From Neurospora crassa OR74A (lineage: Eukaryota; Ascomycota; Sordariomycetes; Sordariales; Sordariaceae), in contig NC_026505.1 of the NCBI RefSeq assembly GCF_000182925.2, positions 4,960,001 to 5,024,000 of the forward strand: a DNA stretch of 64,000 bases. Direction: 5' to 3'. The translations under genes were made by a program, and so were the position numbers. Of this stretch, positions 46,609 to 58,189 are shown in pieces. Under the pieces are notes generated by a model, which was not told the origin of the DNA, ran no database searches, and was given only the letters and a program-made list of their open reading frames with translations. Numbering within the stretch: position 1 is the first letter of the stretch; each line of letters begins with the position of its first letter.

Positions 46609-48526
46609 CTACTTTCCAACGCAAAACTTTTCAAAAATAACCCCCAACACCTCCTCCACATCCCCCGCCTCTCCCTTCCCCGTGATGGCAGCCAGCCTCC
46701 CCGCCGCCACCCTCAAGTGTTCCGCTGCCAGCACGATATCCGCTTCCACCTCCTCTCCAGTAATACCCCCTTCGCCAATAGCCGGGTTCGGATTCGGGTT
46801 CGCCTCAGCCATGAAATCCTCCAGCGCATCTCTACATTGCCCAAGCAACTCATTCTGCCTCGCCGTGACGCCCAGCAAGTGCTCCATGTCTTGCGGAATG
46901 GCAGTCAGCTCAGCGAAGGAAGAGGAGAGGCGGGAAATTAGGTGGTGAATTTTGCCTGGGTCTGTGTCGTCAACGCCCCCGGAGCGTTGCTCGGCGGTTC
47001 GGCAGGAGATCAAAATCGGGTCTTGGGATCTGAGGGGAGAGTCTTCAGGAAGAGCAGTAGAGAGGACGTCGGTTTTGAAGGACTGGATTAATTGAGCCAG
47101 GACGGAGGGAGGGACCGTCTCGGATTTGTTGATCACTAGGAGAGATTCTGGTGCGGACGAGGCGAGGTCGAGGGTTGAGAGATCGTAGTTTAGACGGTAG
47201 CCTTCGACTCCGTTGGGATGGGGTTCGACAGAAGCCAGAACGATAATGACATCGGAGTCCAGAGCCTTTTGTCTTGCCCGACGGATACCCTCCTCTTCGA
47301 TCTTGCCGATCGACGCCTCCTTCTCTTCAGCAGGCAAAAGCGACGAGCGGGTGCGAATCCCCGCCGTGTCGGCAAACGAACACAGATACCCACGAATATC
47401 CAAACTAGCTTCCACTATATCTCTGGTCGTTCCCGCCTCAGAAGACACAATGCTCGCCTCCCTTCCAACGATCAAGTTCATCAAGCTGCTCTTTCCCACA
47501 TTGGGTGGACCAAGCAGGGCGATGCGGATGCCGTTGCGAAGCAATTCACTCCGCTGGCTGCCCAGCTCGTGCAGCTTGATGGAATGCAAAATCTCTTTGA
47601 CGAGACGGGTCACGTTCCTCAGCAGCTCGGTAGGCGACTCGTCAAAGTGCTGGTCTTCGCTAAAGTCGATCAGGGCTTCGATCTCGCCCCGGGCCAGGAG
47701 TAGCTGCTCACGCCAGGACTCGTACGTCTTGCCCAACACTCCCGAGGTGCCGCGGATGGCGGCCCGCCGCTGCTGCTCGGTTTCCGCGGAGAGAGTGTCG
47801 CCGAGCGCTTCGACTTGGGCGAGGTCTAGTCGGTTGTTGAGGAAGGCACGCTTGGTGAACTCGCCTTGCTCGGCGTAGCGGATGGTACTCGATGAAGTGG
47901 ACTTGGGAATGGCGGAGAGAACGGCCTTGACGGTGGCTGGGCCGCCGTGCACGTGCAGCTCGAGGACGTCCTCGCCTGTGACGGTTTTGGGACCGGGGAA
48001 GTACAGGACCAGAGCGTCGGTGTCGAGGACGTTGTTGGCGTTAGCTGCTGATGGTGATGAGACATCGTTGCCGGGTTCGGTGGGCTCGGTCAGGGTGCGC
48101 ACGGCGGCGTATCTGGGTTTGGGGATGAGTTTGGTGGGACATAGTGAGTTGTAGACCTTTGCTTGGTGTTAGTCATGTCAGGAGCGAGTGAGAATGTTTG
48201 GCGTGGGAGGGGTTGTTTACATCAAGACATCCGGGTCCAGAAATACGGATTACGGCTATGCCAGCTCTTCCTGACCCTGATGAAAGGGCATAGATGGTGT
48301 CGTTGGTGAGAAAGGGCAGAGTCGAGTCTCTAGGATTCCCACCTTGACCCTTACTCCCAGAGACGGCGTCAAAGGCAGACGCCCTACGGCCAAACTCATG
48401 ATAGCTTCTTGCTATGCGGATAAGACATGATGTTGGCTGCTGCTGCCATGATCGTAGTGCACAAGAAGTGACTCGAGAGCCTCCCGGTCGGTGGATAGCA
48501 GCTCGTCTTATCGCATGGCGGAACAT
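46609..48526 (-). CDS. mss1: mitochondrial tRNA modification GTPase Mss1 (MnmE/TrmE)
   Basis: With Mto1/MnmG it installs the carboxymethylaminomethyl (or taurinomethyl-like) group on U34 of mitochondrial tRNAs. Exons 48526-48221 and 48156-46609, 64-nt intron, phase 0; 617 residues. The first 45 residues are Arg/Ser-rich without acids (MFRHAIRRAAIHRPGG), a mitochondrial presequence. The N-terminal tetrahydrofolate-binding domain has TIYALSSGSGRAGIAVIRISGP and LELHVHGGPATVKAVL plus ARPGEFTKRAF-like GEFTKRAFLNNRLDLAQVEAL. The G domain shows LLGPPNVGKSSLMN (P-loop), the AGTTRDIVE switch I, DTAG and NKSE. The C-terminal FEKFCVGK corresponds to the catalytic C(I)GK motif. It diverges from mak16. 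Confidence 0.93.
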
Positions 48527-48964
48527 TGACCTCAACCAAAAGACATGAATTCACACAAGTGATGTCTTCAGCGGAGAGATGTCACTGAGAAAGAGATGCC
48601 CTGCCGTGGTGAACCTTCCGTCGATGGCAGCTTGAATAAACAGCCCCCCCTGCAACAAGAGCGAGTGCCAAGACCTTTGAGCAGCCACTCTCAAGGTATC
48701 GCTGTAAGATGATTGGCTGTAGCCCCAAAGCTGCTGGGATGTCTAGCGATTGCACGGACCACATCGACTGCATCAAAAGTTCAGAAAGATCCATTTCTAA
48801 ATTTTTATCGGGCAACCGCAGCCACGCCCGTGTCTTCTCCATCTCCTCGTACACACGACCTGCTCCTGCGCCCTTCTTCGAGAAGCTGACCCTTCTTTTT
48901 CACCACAACGCCAATTCGAAGATACCCCGACAATTAGAAGGCGGCCAGATCAACCACAGTCAAC
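48527..48964. promoter_or_regulatory. divergent promoter region mss1 / mak16
   Basis: A 438-bp spacer shared by two divergent genes of RNA metabolism. No clear TATA element; an A/C-rich leader precedes the mak16 start. Confidence 0.45.
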
Positions 48965-50087
48965 ATGTCTGACGAAATCGTCTGGCAGATCATCAACCGT
49001 ATGTCGCAGTCTCTCGAAAGTTAAAAGGCCTGCCTGCCCCGCAGTGTCGCTAACCTTCGACCCTACAGAGCAGTTCTGTGCTTTCAAACTCAAGACAACC
49101 AAGGGCAACAACTTTTGCAGAAATGAGTACAACGTCAGCGGCTTCTGCAACAGGCAGAGCTGCCCCCTAGCCAACAGCCGTTATGCGACCGTCAGAACCT
49201 CGCCCAAGGGCACAATATACCTTTACATCAAGACCGTGCGTATCCGCTCCTTGTGGCAAACCTACCAGATCCCCGGGACCAACTAGCTGACACACCCTTC
49301 CCCTTTCTTACAGATTGAGAGAGCCCACATGCCCTCCAAATGGTGGGAAAAGATCAAGTTGTCGCAAAACTACGCCGAAGCCCTCCAGCAAATAGAGGAT
49401 CGCCTTCAATACTTCCCCAAATTCCTCCTCCACAAGTGCAAGCAGCGCCTCACCCGTCTCGTACAAGTCGCGACCCGCATGCGCAAACTCGCCGCCGAGG
49501 AAGACCGTCTCGGCGAGAAGCTGGTGCCCAAGATGGCGCCCAAGGTCAAGCACCGCGAAGAGGCCAGAGAGCGCAAGGCCCTCATTGCCGCCAAGCTGGA
49601 GAGGACGATCGAGAGAGAGCTGCTGGAACGTCTCAGGCAAGGAATGTACGGCGACCAGCCCCTCAACTGCTCCGAGTCTGTCTGGAAGAAGGTGCTGCAG
49701 GGTCTTGAGAAGGAGGGTGAGGGTACCCGCGACAAGGATCTGGATGAGGGCATCGAGGACGAGGATGAGGAGGACGAGGAGGAGGAAGAGCTCGAGGAGG
49801 AGATCGAGGACGGCAATGTCGAGTACGTGTCCGACTTCGAAGAGACCGACGACGAGCTCAATGATATCGAGGATTGGCTCGGCAGCGATGACGAGGACGA
49901 TGCGGAGGACGACGATGACGAGGATGATGATGACGACGATGAGGGCGACAGCGAGGAGGATACCAAGAAGAAGACAAAGGCTGGCGACAAGAGGAAGAGA
50001 GGAAAGGTCACCAAGATGAAGGCACGGAAAAAGAAGGAGATCGAGGTGGAGCACGAGACGGACAGGGAGAAGTTGCTTGCTTTCTAA
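48965..50087 (+). CDS. mak16: 60S ribosome biogenesis factor Mak16
   Basis: Nucleolar protein required for early 60S pre-ribosome assembly and 27S/5.8S-25S rRNA maturation. Exons 48965-48998, 49069-49235 and 49314-50087, introns of 70 and 78 nt; 324 residues. Starts [21 protein letters not shown], the family's conserved N-terminus. A cluster of conserved Cys follows ([25 protein letters not shown]), probably a metal site. The conserved core runs to about 190 ([20 protein letters not shown] then [11 protein letters not shown]-type helices, and [15 protein letters not shown]). Residues about 200-290 are long runs of Asp/Glu and the end is basic ([16 protein letters not shown]), typical of the family and of nucleolar targeting. 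Confidence 0.94.
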
Positions 50088-50936
50088 AAGAGGGACGTGG
50101 GAGATTTGTTATCGTGGTTGTTGTTGTTGTTGTTGTTGATGTACTAGATGATGATACCTTGGCATCTGGCAGATTGGTCACCGGTCTTGACATTCTGTCA
50201 TGTAATGATTGCATGGCTCGTAGAACAAGAGCTCTTTTCATGTTTAACTCTGTTCAATCTGGAGAACTAACCTACTTTGCGGTTCCTGTGATATGTGAGG
50301 AGCAAAAGTGCATCCATGCATTACCTCTACCCCGGTCACAGGCTCGCCATGCGGCCCTGTAAAGTCAAGGTTGGTATGTGATTTATAGGTGGGGCAGTGG
50401 CTCTTCAGGCCAGGAGGTAACGGTCGCGCAGTGATGAAACGCCCCTTGGAACCCACGCCGCCTTTCGCATCTCTCCTGGCGATCAATCCATCAATTTACC
50501 TTCCACGTTCAAAGAAGGCCACGAAAACAAGAAAAGAACTTTGGGAACTTTTGGTTTCCTTCCTATATCGCGGGACACCAATAAACCCTCAATTCCCAAC
50601 CAAACAACACAACGCCTGTGCCTGACCGACACACCGCGGCTAATTGCAAAAATACCCTTACCCGCAACAACCACCTCAAGGAAGCTTCCCACCGCCCGAT
50701 CTCGCGATCCGATCAAGGGGTGCTTGCTGGTCGTAGCACCTCGTCACCGACAGAACCAAACCTACCTCACTCTGACTTTCCATTCAACATCACACAATAT
50801 ATCTAGACACCAGATATCTAATTACACTGCACCAACCGAACGTAACCCATCCACAAGAACACCCGTTACACAATAGGAAATCCGAAACAACAAACATCCC
50901 GACCAACAAAGGCAACAAACAATAACAACAACCAAG
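50088..50936. other. intergenic mak16-mso1
   Basis: Short GTT repeats directly after the mak16 stop (50110-50135) and an A/C-rich leader before mso1 (50700-50936). No further coding sequence. Confidence 0.5.
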
Positions 50937-51776
50937 ATGTCCTCCTGGTACTCCAACCTCTCCAACAACATCACCAAGCTCCAACGCACCTACTTCTCGG
51001 GCGAAGCCGACGGCGACACCGAAGACGACACCCACGTCTGCCGCGTCCTGCGCGCCTACTACATCGAAAAGGGTCAACACTTTCCTTCCTGGCTACCTCC
51101 CGACCCCAAGGCTCCTCCCCCTGTCCAACAACAACAACAACAACAGCAGCAGCAAGGACAACAACAGAGGTACAATGGATATGGCGGTCAGGGACAACAA
51201 CAATTAAGCAGTCTATGGGACAATAAAGGAGGAGCAGGAGCGCAACAGGGAAGTGCGGCGCAAAGTCGAAACCCTTTCGCCCGCGGCGCCGCTGCTTCCT
51301 CAGCTGCTTCGTCACCTGTCAACGCCGCCCCCGGCCATCATGGCGGCGGTGGGTATCAAGCAGGAGGACAGCATCAAGGAGGAGGAGCGCCGCAGAGTCT
51401 ACGAGCCGGCAGCACCAGCAGCAATGGGGGGTACGCTGGCCATCAACAATCGGGGCCTTACGGCTCCGCAGCAGGAGGCGGAGCAGCTAGTAGCGTGGCG
51501 TCGATGCCTGCGCAGCACAGTGGGAGCAGTGGGATTAGTGCGCAGGACAAATTGAAGCAGAGGCTGTGGGGCGGGTCGAGGACGACTAGTCCTGGAAACT
51601 CGGGTGGGACTGGGCCGTTTGCGCCGCCTGCTGCTGCTTCCCAGCAGAGGGCAGGGTCCGTAGGAGGAGGAGGGGGCTATGATGGTGGTCATGGAAATGT
51701 GGGATTGCCGAGCGGACCTAGACTGCCGCCGGGAGGAGGGAGGATGGGGTTGCCTAGTAATCCTAGGATGCGATAG
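50937..51776 (+). CDS. mso1: Mso1-like Sec1-binding protein
   Basis: Component of the exocytic SNARE-assembly machinery: yeast Mso1 binds Sec1 and the Rab Sec4 at sites of polarised secretion. Single exon, 279 residues. The diagnostic part is residues 1-65: MSSWYSNLSNNITKLQRTYF, then EADGDTEDDTHVCRVLRAYY and the motif EKGQHFPSWLPPDPKAPPP, the Mso1 Sec1-binding domain of filamentous fungi. The remainder is disordered, with a CAA-encoded Gln run (about 66-80) and Gly/Ala/Ser/Gln-rich sequence. A second conserved-looking segment, SGISAQDKLKQRLWGGSRTT, may be the membrane or Rab contact. Together with the Sec2 gene 6 kb away it points to vesicle tethering at hyphal tips. Confidence 0.85.
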   Translation: MSSWYSNLSNNITKLQRTYFSGEADGDTEDDTHVCRVLRAYYIEKGQHFPSWLPPDPKAPPPVQQQQQQQQQQGQQQRYNGYGGQGQQQLSSLWDNKGGAGAQQGSAAQSRNPFARGAAASSAASSPVNAAPGHHGGGGYQAGGQHQGGGAPQSLRAGSTSSNGGYAGHQQSGPYGSAAGGGAASSVASMPAQHSGSSGISAQDKLKQRLWGGSRTTSPGNSGGTGPFAPPAAASQQRAGSVGGGGGYDGGHGNVGLPSGPRLPPGGGRMGLPSNPRMR

Positions 51777-52482
51777 AGGAGAGGAGAGGAGAGTTAAGGA
51801 GGAGGAAGGAAGTGGAATAGGTGTATACAGGAAGACAGGCTGGGCAAAGCGTAGCGTTGGCTTTACTGGTTTACTGGTCGGCAAGCGATTCGATTTTTTT
51901 TAGCTAGCGAACAAACAGGAGCAATTATACCAATTGTCGAGCAGAGCAAGAAGAATGGATGCTTGGGGATGAAGTGGAAACAGGAACACTTCCCGAGATG
52001 ATCCACGCTGGTCCAAACAACACTGATAGTCTTCGCCGTCGTTGAACTCTTTAGAGCAACGCTTGAACCCTTCATGAGTATAGGTACACAGCCAGCCAGC
52101 AGGTAGACCTGCCCTTTCACAAAGCAATGTGAGAGACTAATGAGCAACGTATTCTAGCCATAGCCCCCTTTGACACCTTAAAGATGCTCTACCTGGCAAC
52201 AACGAATCAAGCCTCCGTAGAACCTGAATCCCCACGAACTCCAAAACACCTTAATTCGCAGGTATCCCAAATCTCATTTAAGCTTGGCCACCACCCAAAG
52301 CCAAGTACATTGTGTGTGGTACAGTATAAGAACAACGAACAAAGGGTGGTATCATTCAACTACCAGTGGTGACCTTTCCGAGCCGCCATTGTAAGTCCGA
52401 GGCAATTGCTCCCACGCATGACGAAATCGGTTCATGGAGGCCGCAGGAGCAATAATGCAGGAAGGCCATTTATTTTGTCGAC
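51777..52482. other. convergent intergenic mso1 / dim-7
   Basis: Seven hundred bases between convergent stops; no coding sequence beyond the dim-7 last exon recognised. Confidence 0.5.
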
Positions 52483-54628
52483 TTAAATCAACAACCGACG
52501 TTTGATCGGGAGTGGCAGCGGTTCCCCGTTCAGCGAACCCCGTTTCTTAGCCAGGGCATTCTTTCCCATCGCCTGGATTTTATCGAGGAGATGACTGTGA
52601 CTGCCTAGTTAGAATGACTGGTCATTGACGACGATCAACGTGGAGGATGAGACAATAAAGTAAAGTCATACTTGATAGGCAAATGTCCGGCCTTACTTTC
52701 CTCCATGGCCAAGTTGATCTTCTGCGCCTGCTCCTCGTGGTCCTTGAAGTGCTTCGAGATGAGATCCTGGCCCTCGGGCTCGTCCGCCGACCGGACCACG
52801 TAGTTGCACCCTTCCTGATCGCACGTCCAGGTCCCGTTAGGACCGGCCGGTGACATGGTCGGGAGGCGCTCAGCCTGGACTACTATTCGGACTGCGTCTT
52901 TCGGTATGACGCCCGTGTTGTCAGTCATATCAATGATGACGCTGTTTGCGTCACTGTCCTCGTCTTCCTCCACCCTGACTGTTCTTTTTAGGGCTTTTCG
53001 TCCGCGCCGGGGCGGCAGTTCGTCTTCATCAATCATATCGGATGCGAGTCGCTTGGAGCCTGCCACACGCAGGGTGGCCACCTTGCCGGATGGACGGCCT
53101 ACCCGAGGTTGCTTTCCAGCCCGGACTTCATCCTTTGACTCGGCTTCAACACTAGGGGTAGGCCCGAGAGCGCTGGACAAGCGACTTATATGTGTTTGCC
53201 GCCGGGTTCGACGAGTTAAATATTGAGGAATATCCTCCACTACGAATTCCACTGGAGCAGGGCGTCCATTCTCAACAACGTCCTCGAGCCAAGCCCTATA
53301 TGGTGTGTTGTCCCACATTGGTGGTAGTCGCTCAAGAAGATCCTTTGCAAAGTGCTCGCATAGCTCCCTGGCGGCATTGTAGTATTTGATCCTGCAGTTG
53401 TAGAATAAGTCCGAATTGATTTTTGACATTTTCACCGTCTTGATGTCAATACGTTGGGCAACTTCTCCCAACAGAACGATGAGCCTGTCGACTGGGTCAT
53501 CGGGAAGGTCGTCACTACCAGTGATGACGGCGGGCGACGCCCGAGGGCGAGGGGAACTTGAAGATAGGTGTCGGTTTGACACTGGGGCTGGGATCGGAGT
53601 TTCCACAGGGCTGTCTCTGGCTATACCCTTCCCTTTGTCTGAGCGTTGGTCTGACAGCTCACTAGCCTGTCGACTGGTCCTGGTCGTCCTGCCGCCTTTC
53701 GGTGGTTCACGAATCGCTAAGCTTTGGGGTTGAGGCGAGTGATCGTCCCGCGCAAGTAAACCTTCCGGCTCAGCAGCTGGCTTGGTGAGCAATCCAGCAG
53801 CGACGTCGCTGATCTTCTTTTGAAGGTCTGGGCGGGCTGATTGCAGCCAAGCGGCAAACCCGGTGTCCTGCCATCTGATCTCGGATTCCTTGGGAAAATG
53901 AGCTAACAGAAACTGTGCCCACTTCAGACATCGGGCCTCGACTTCTTCTTTCACCGTGACAGCTCCATCTCCTGCCGTCAGCGCGTATGAAAAGAAGATT
54001 TCGTCCAAAGATGGTGGCTTTACATCCTTGCGCTTCTTCTTGTCGGCCTTCTTTAGCAGCCTCTTGTGCTCCTCGTACGGACCCATGATGCCATAGTATA
54101 GGGTGATTGCCTCCATCACCTCGTTGTACATGGTTTCGTATTTCCTCGAGGGAATGATTTCGAACCATCCCGATGCGCCAGAAACCCAAAGGGTGTTAGG
54201 TTCATATCCGATCGAGTATCGTTCCGATCTAGAGATTTCGATATACGTCGCTTTGTTGTAAGGCTTGTGGACTTGGTGATTATTAGCATTTGAGCGGGGA
54301 AACAACCCAAGGGGAATGGGAGATAATAAATCAACCTACAGCATTCGCGAGCTTCGTCGTCACCGTCTTCCACCGGTTCAAGTTTTCCGCGTACGATAAA
54401 TGGCCCCTCGAGATCGACATGTAACGGGTTTGCCAGCGTCTTTCCGTCCTTTTGGTAAATAGTGGCATCCGTCAACACGGCAAAATATGGCCACAGGTCA
54501 TCCGACGTGCCTGGGGTGACCGGCTTAAGGATCGCCAACTCTCTTGTCCATCGCCGGCGCCTATCGTCGGTCGAGTCGATGGATGCGCTAGAGCCTCTTC
54601 TGCGCCGTGGGCGCCCTGGTCCGGCCAT
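52483..54628 (-). CDS. dim-7: DIM-7, RFTS-domain heterochromatin factor (DCDC complex)
   Basis: Subunit of the N. crassa DIM-5/-7/-9, CUL4, DDB1 complex; DIM-7 recruits the H3K9 methyltransferase DIM-5 to heterochromatin and so is required for DNA methylation. Three exons: 54628-54340, 54271-52672 and 52594-52483, introns 68 and 77 nt; about 666 residues. The replication-foci (RFTS) domain spans about 43-165: DDLWPYFAVLTDATIYQKDG, split by intron 1 (ARECF|HKPYNKATYIEISRSERY) and ending GWFEIIPSRKYETMYNEVME. A long charged, Ser/Pro-rich middle follows. A C2H2-type finger (CDQEGC...HFKDH, Cys about 580/585, His about 604/608) matches the Raf2 relation seen in fission yeast. The last exon gives LLDKIQAMGKNALAKKRGSL and a basic end PIKRRLLI. 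Assignment from recognition of DIM-7 and its position near erg-1; not confirmed by search. Confidence 0.85.
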
Positions 54629-55353
54629 GTTGTCGTTTTACCCCACGAAAGCAGCTCGGCAGTGATATGATTGTAGATATCGAGTTTCATGGAACTCTGG
54701 CGGGAAGCTGGTCTTGTTGAGGAATTTGCCTGGATTTTGATTTCGAACTGTTAACACTGGTGATAGCTTCCAGACCCTCGTAAACGGTCGAGTCGACACT
54801 TATCAAAGTGCGTTCGTTTCTGAGACAAGGGGAGAAGATAGAAGTATTTTACAAAGTAGATATCAGAGAGTAGATATCAGAGAGAGAAAAAACAAAGGAA
54901 GTGAAGGAAAACAGTCAGAACAAGGGTATCTCGAGGGGGAGTGGCATGGTAACGCGATAGTACATACTTCTCTCACTAAAAGACAGGCCCTGGGGCAACA
55001 GCCAATGGACGCGACTCGTCCACCCAAGCAACACCCCAAGCAAGCAACATCCGCGACCTCGACGGTTCGGATTGCCAAATGGTTCGTCAGTGTGGGGGCC
55101 CAGGCACTTTAACCCCTGTATACCGGCTCCGCATCCGCTGCTGATAAGGGACGATAAGCCCTAAAATAAGTGACCGGTCCCCTGCAGTGTCAGGTCCGAG
55201 TCTAGCAATTTTCGAGGGCGAGCTTCCGTCTTGCGCAGACTCCAATTGGGAACCCGTTCTTGCACATCGGAAGTCGGGTGCAGAGGCTGTGTTGTAAATT
55301 CCCGTCCCGGATCACCCTTCGTTCCTTGTACATCCAACCCCCAGAGACTGTAG
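54629..55353. promoter_or_regulatory. divergent promoter region dim-7 / pus4
   Basis: A 725-bp spacer. A 14-bp unit TAGATATCAGAGAG is repeated twice in tandem at 54857-54884. No other feature supported. Confidence 0.45.
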
Positions 55354-56932
55354 ATGATCTGGAGGTCAATTTACAAGATGGCACAAAATAGCCTCGCCGA
55401 GGGCGTCTTCGGTATGTCATCACTACCTACTACGCCTTCAGTCTTTGGCGCGCATTACATATGTAGAAGTCGTCGTCCAGAGGCGCATCATGAAGACACA
55501 AAACTGACGGAATTTGAACCCAAAAACAGCCATCAACAAGCCCTATGGCATGAGCTCAGCCCAGGTCATCCGCGACTGCCAACACCACTTCAACCCGTCC
55601 AAGCTCTTCGCGCCCCTCCTAGCAGCCGACCGCGCGCTCCGTGAGAAGGAGGGCAGATACCAAAAGCAACGCCGCACCCATGCCAAGCGGGAAATCAACG
55701 TCAAGATCGGCCACGGCGGTACCCTCGACCCATTGGCCACCGGTGTTCTGATCCTCGGCGTTGGCAAGGGCACCAAGGCCCTGCACGACTTCCTGGGCTG
55801 CACCAAGACCTACGAAACCGTCGTGGTCTTTGGCGCCAGCACCGACACCTACGACCGCGTTGGCAAGCTCATCAAGAAGGGCGACTACAGCACCATCACG
55901 CGCGAGCAGGTCGAGGAGGCGCTCAACTCCTTCCGCGGCAAGTTTCAGCAGATGCCTCCTCTCTACTCGGCGCTCAAGATGAACGGCAAGCCGCTATACG
56001 AATACGCGCGCGAGGGCAAGCCAATCCCCCGCGAGATCGAGACCCGCGAGGTCGACGTGACGGAACTCGAGCTGACCGAGTGGTACGAACCCGGCACGCA
56101 CAACCACCGGTGGCCGACGGAGGAGGCCGAGCAGGCCGAGAAGAACGTGGTCAAGTCGGTGTGGCAGGTGGCTAAGAACCAGCAGGACGGCACGACCAGC
56201 ACAGAGGAGGCCGCAACGTTAATACCGGAGGTGGTGGAGAAGGAGGTCAAGGCGTTGGCGAACCACGAAAGCAACAAGCGTGCGGCCGAGGAACGGGTCG
56301 ATGAGCTGGTTTCCGAGGAGCCCGCGGGCAAAAAGAGGAAGACGGAGACCGGCGCTGCTGAGCCCATGATGTCCGGCGCTCTGAAAGATAAGAAGGGCAA
56401 GGACAAGAAGCAGGACAAGTACGCCAAAAACAGGGGTTTGGATCTTGCTCCTCCTCCACCGTCGCCCGATACCCCGTTCCCCTGGGAGGGCAAGGGTCCT
56501 CCTGCTGCCAAGATTCGCATGACCGTGACTTCGGGCTTCTACGTCCGCAGCCTGTGCCACGACTTGGGGGAAAAGCTTGGGTGCGGCGCTATGATGGCTG
56601 AACTGGTTAGATCCAGGCAAGGCGAGTTTGTCCTGGGCACGGACAACTGCATGGAGTACTCCGACCTTGCCCTGGGTGAGGAAGTCTGGGCACCCAAGAT
56701 CCAGAAGGCTTTGGACCTGTGGAACAACAAGGACAAGGCGGGCAAGGCCCAGGCTGTCGAGCCGGTAGTCAAGAAGGAGGAAGTCAAGACTGAGGAGGTT
56801 AAGGCCGAGGAGATCAAGGCCGAAGACGACAAGACCGAGAAGCAGCCTACACCGACACCAACACCGGAGCAGCCCACAAATGAGGTCAACGTAGAAGAAT
56901 CCGCTTCTGCGAAGGATGGGGCGAAGGCATAA
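55354..56932 (+). CDS. pus4: tRNA pseudouridine-55 synthase (Pus4/TruB family)
   Basis: Makes pseudouridine 55 in the T loop of cytoplasmic and mitochondrial tRNAs. Exons 55354-55411 and 55530-56932 (118-nt intron; split Ala codon gives GVF|AINKPYGMSSAQV). 486 residues from the ATG at 55354, 478 from the second ATG at 55378 (MAQNSLAEG). TruB catalytic core at about 20-330: KPYGMSSAQVIRDC, then KIGHGGTLDPLATGVLILGVG with the catalytic Asp, TYETVVVFGASTDTYDRVG and QMPPLYSALKMNGKPLYEYA. The PUA-less C-terminal region shows VTSGFYVRSLCHDLGEKLG and LVRSRQGEF. The C-terminal 90 residues are Lys/Glu repeats (VKKEEVKTEEVKAEEI). A basic 8-residue extension from the upstream ATG could favour mitochondria; which start is used is not shown. 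Confidence 0.92.
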
Positions 56933-57326
56933 AAGAAATCATTATTGTCAAAGCAAGCGAAAATGAAATAAAGCAAAGTATACCCAAATTAATGCAGTTA
57001 TGATTATTCCGAGGTCACTGTTATCATGCCTCTTAGAGTGCTAGAGGTATCCAGCAAATGCTGTTGCCATGTGTGCTCCTTCCCGACTCCGTCTATATCC
57101 AAAGAACCAAGCCCTGCCGACCATGCAATTTCATCATGATGCCTGCCTGCCTGCCCCTGGTGTCCCTTTTTCCCCCCGCCAGATGCCAGCCCAAAACCAA
57201 GATCTAGACTAAGTAAGTTACATACCCACTGATCCCCGTCATTACATTATATTAGGATTACCAACATTCTTCCCTGTATGTCACCGGAGGTTACCATTAG
57301 ATATTACTATTTTTTCCTTTCAACCG
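56933..57326. other. convergent intergenic pus4 / sec2
   Basis: About 390 bp between convergent stops; presumed 3' UTRs, nothing else seen. Confidence 0.5.
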
Positions 57327-58114
57327 TCAATCATCCAGATCCAGCCTGGAGTTCTGCCTCCTGATCACCGCCACCGGTAACCTCCCCTCGTAATCACTAT
57401 CCTCTTCTCCCTCTTCACTCCCATGTGTTCCCCGCTCCATCACCTGCGAAGTCTCCTTCAAAACGTCCCTAACCCTCTCCATCCTCCTCACCGCCCCCTC
57501 CAGCATTTCCAGCCTCTCCTTCTTCTGCTCGTCTCTCTTCTCCAGCGTCTTTACCCGCTCCTCCAGCTTCGCTCTCGCCCTCCTTTCCGACGCGACCATC
57601 TCGTTGGCTTCCGAGAACAGGGTCACCGATAACTCCTCAATCTCACGCGACGTGGCGGTTAGTTTCGCTTCGGCTTTGGCTAGCTTGGCGCGGGTTTCCG
57701 TGTGGAGGGATTTCTCTTGGGATAGGGCTGCCTGGAGGTCGGAGATCTCTTTTTGGTGCTGAAGGGACGGGGAGGTGGACTGGAACGGTTGTTGAAGGGG
57801 GCTGCTTAGAGTGAACGATTGCGAGAGGGTGGATTGGTGCGTTGGCATATGAGGAACAGGGCCGGTAGAAGATTGGGCGGATTTGAGGTTGGGCGTTGAT
57901 TTGCGCGAGGTCAAGAAGGCGGAGAGACGGGAGGCGGCGCCGGTGGGCAGGAAGGAGGAGACGGAGCTGACGCTGCGAGGGGCGGCGGGGGAGGCGTTGG
58001 CTGTTGCAGTGGTGGAGGGGGTTGCGGATTGGGGAGGGGTGGCGAGGGCTGCATCGGCGTGTTGTTGCTGTTGTTGCGGTGATGATATTTGGGACGCAAC
58101 TGGGGAGGACTGGG

Positions 58115-58189
<75 letters not shown>

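Noticed and set aside
49308-50054. 248-residue antisense frame over mak16
   Set aside because: Leu/Val-rich complement of Asp/Glu/Lys codons; no independent support.
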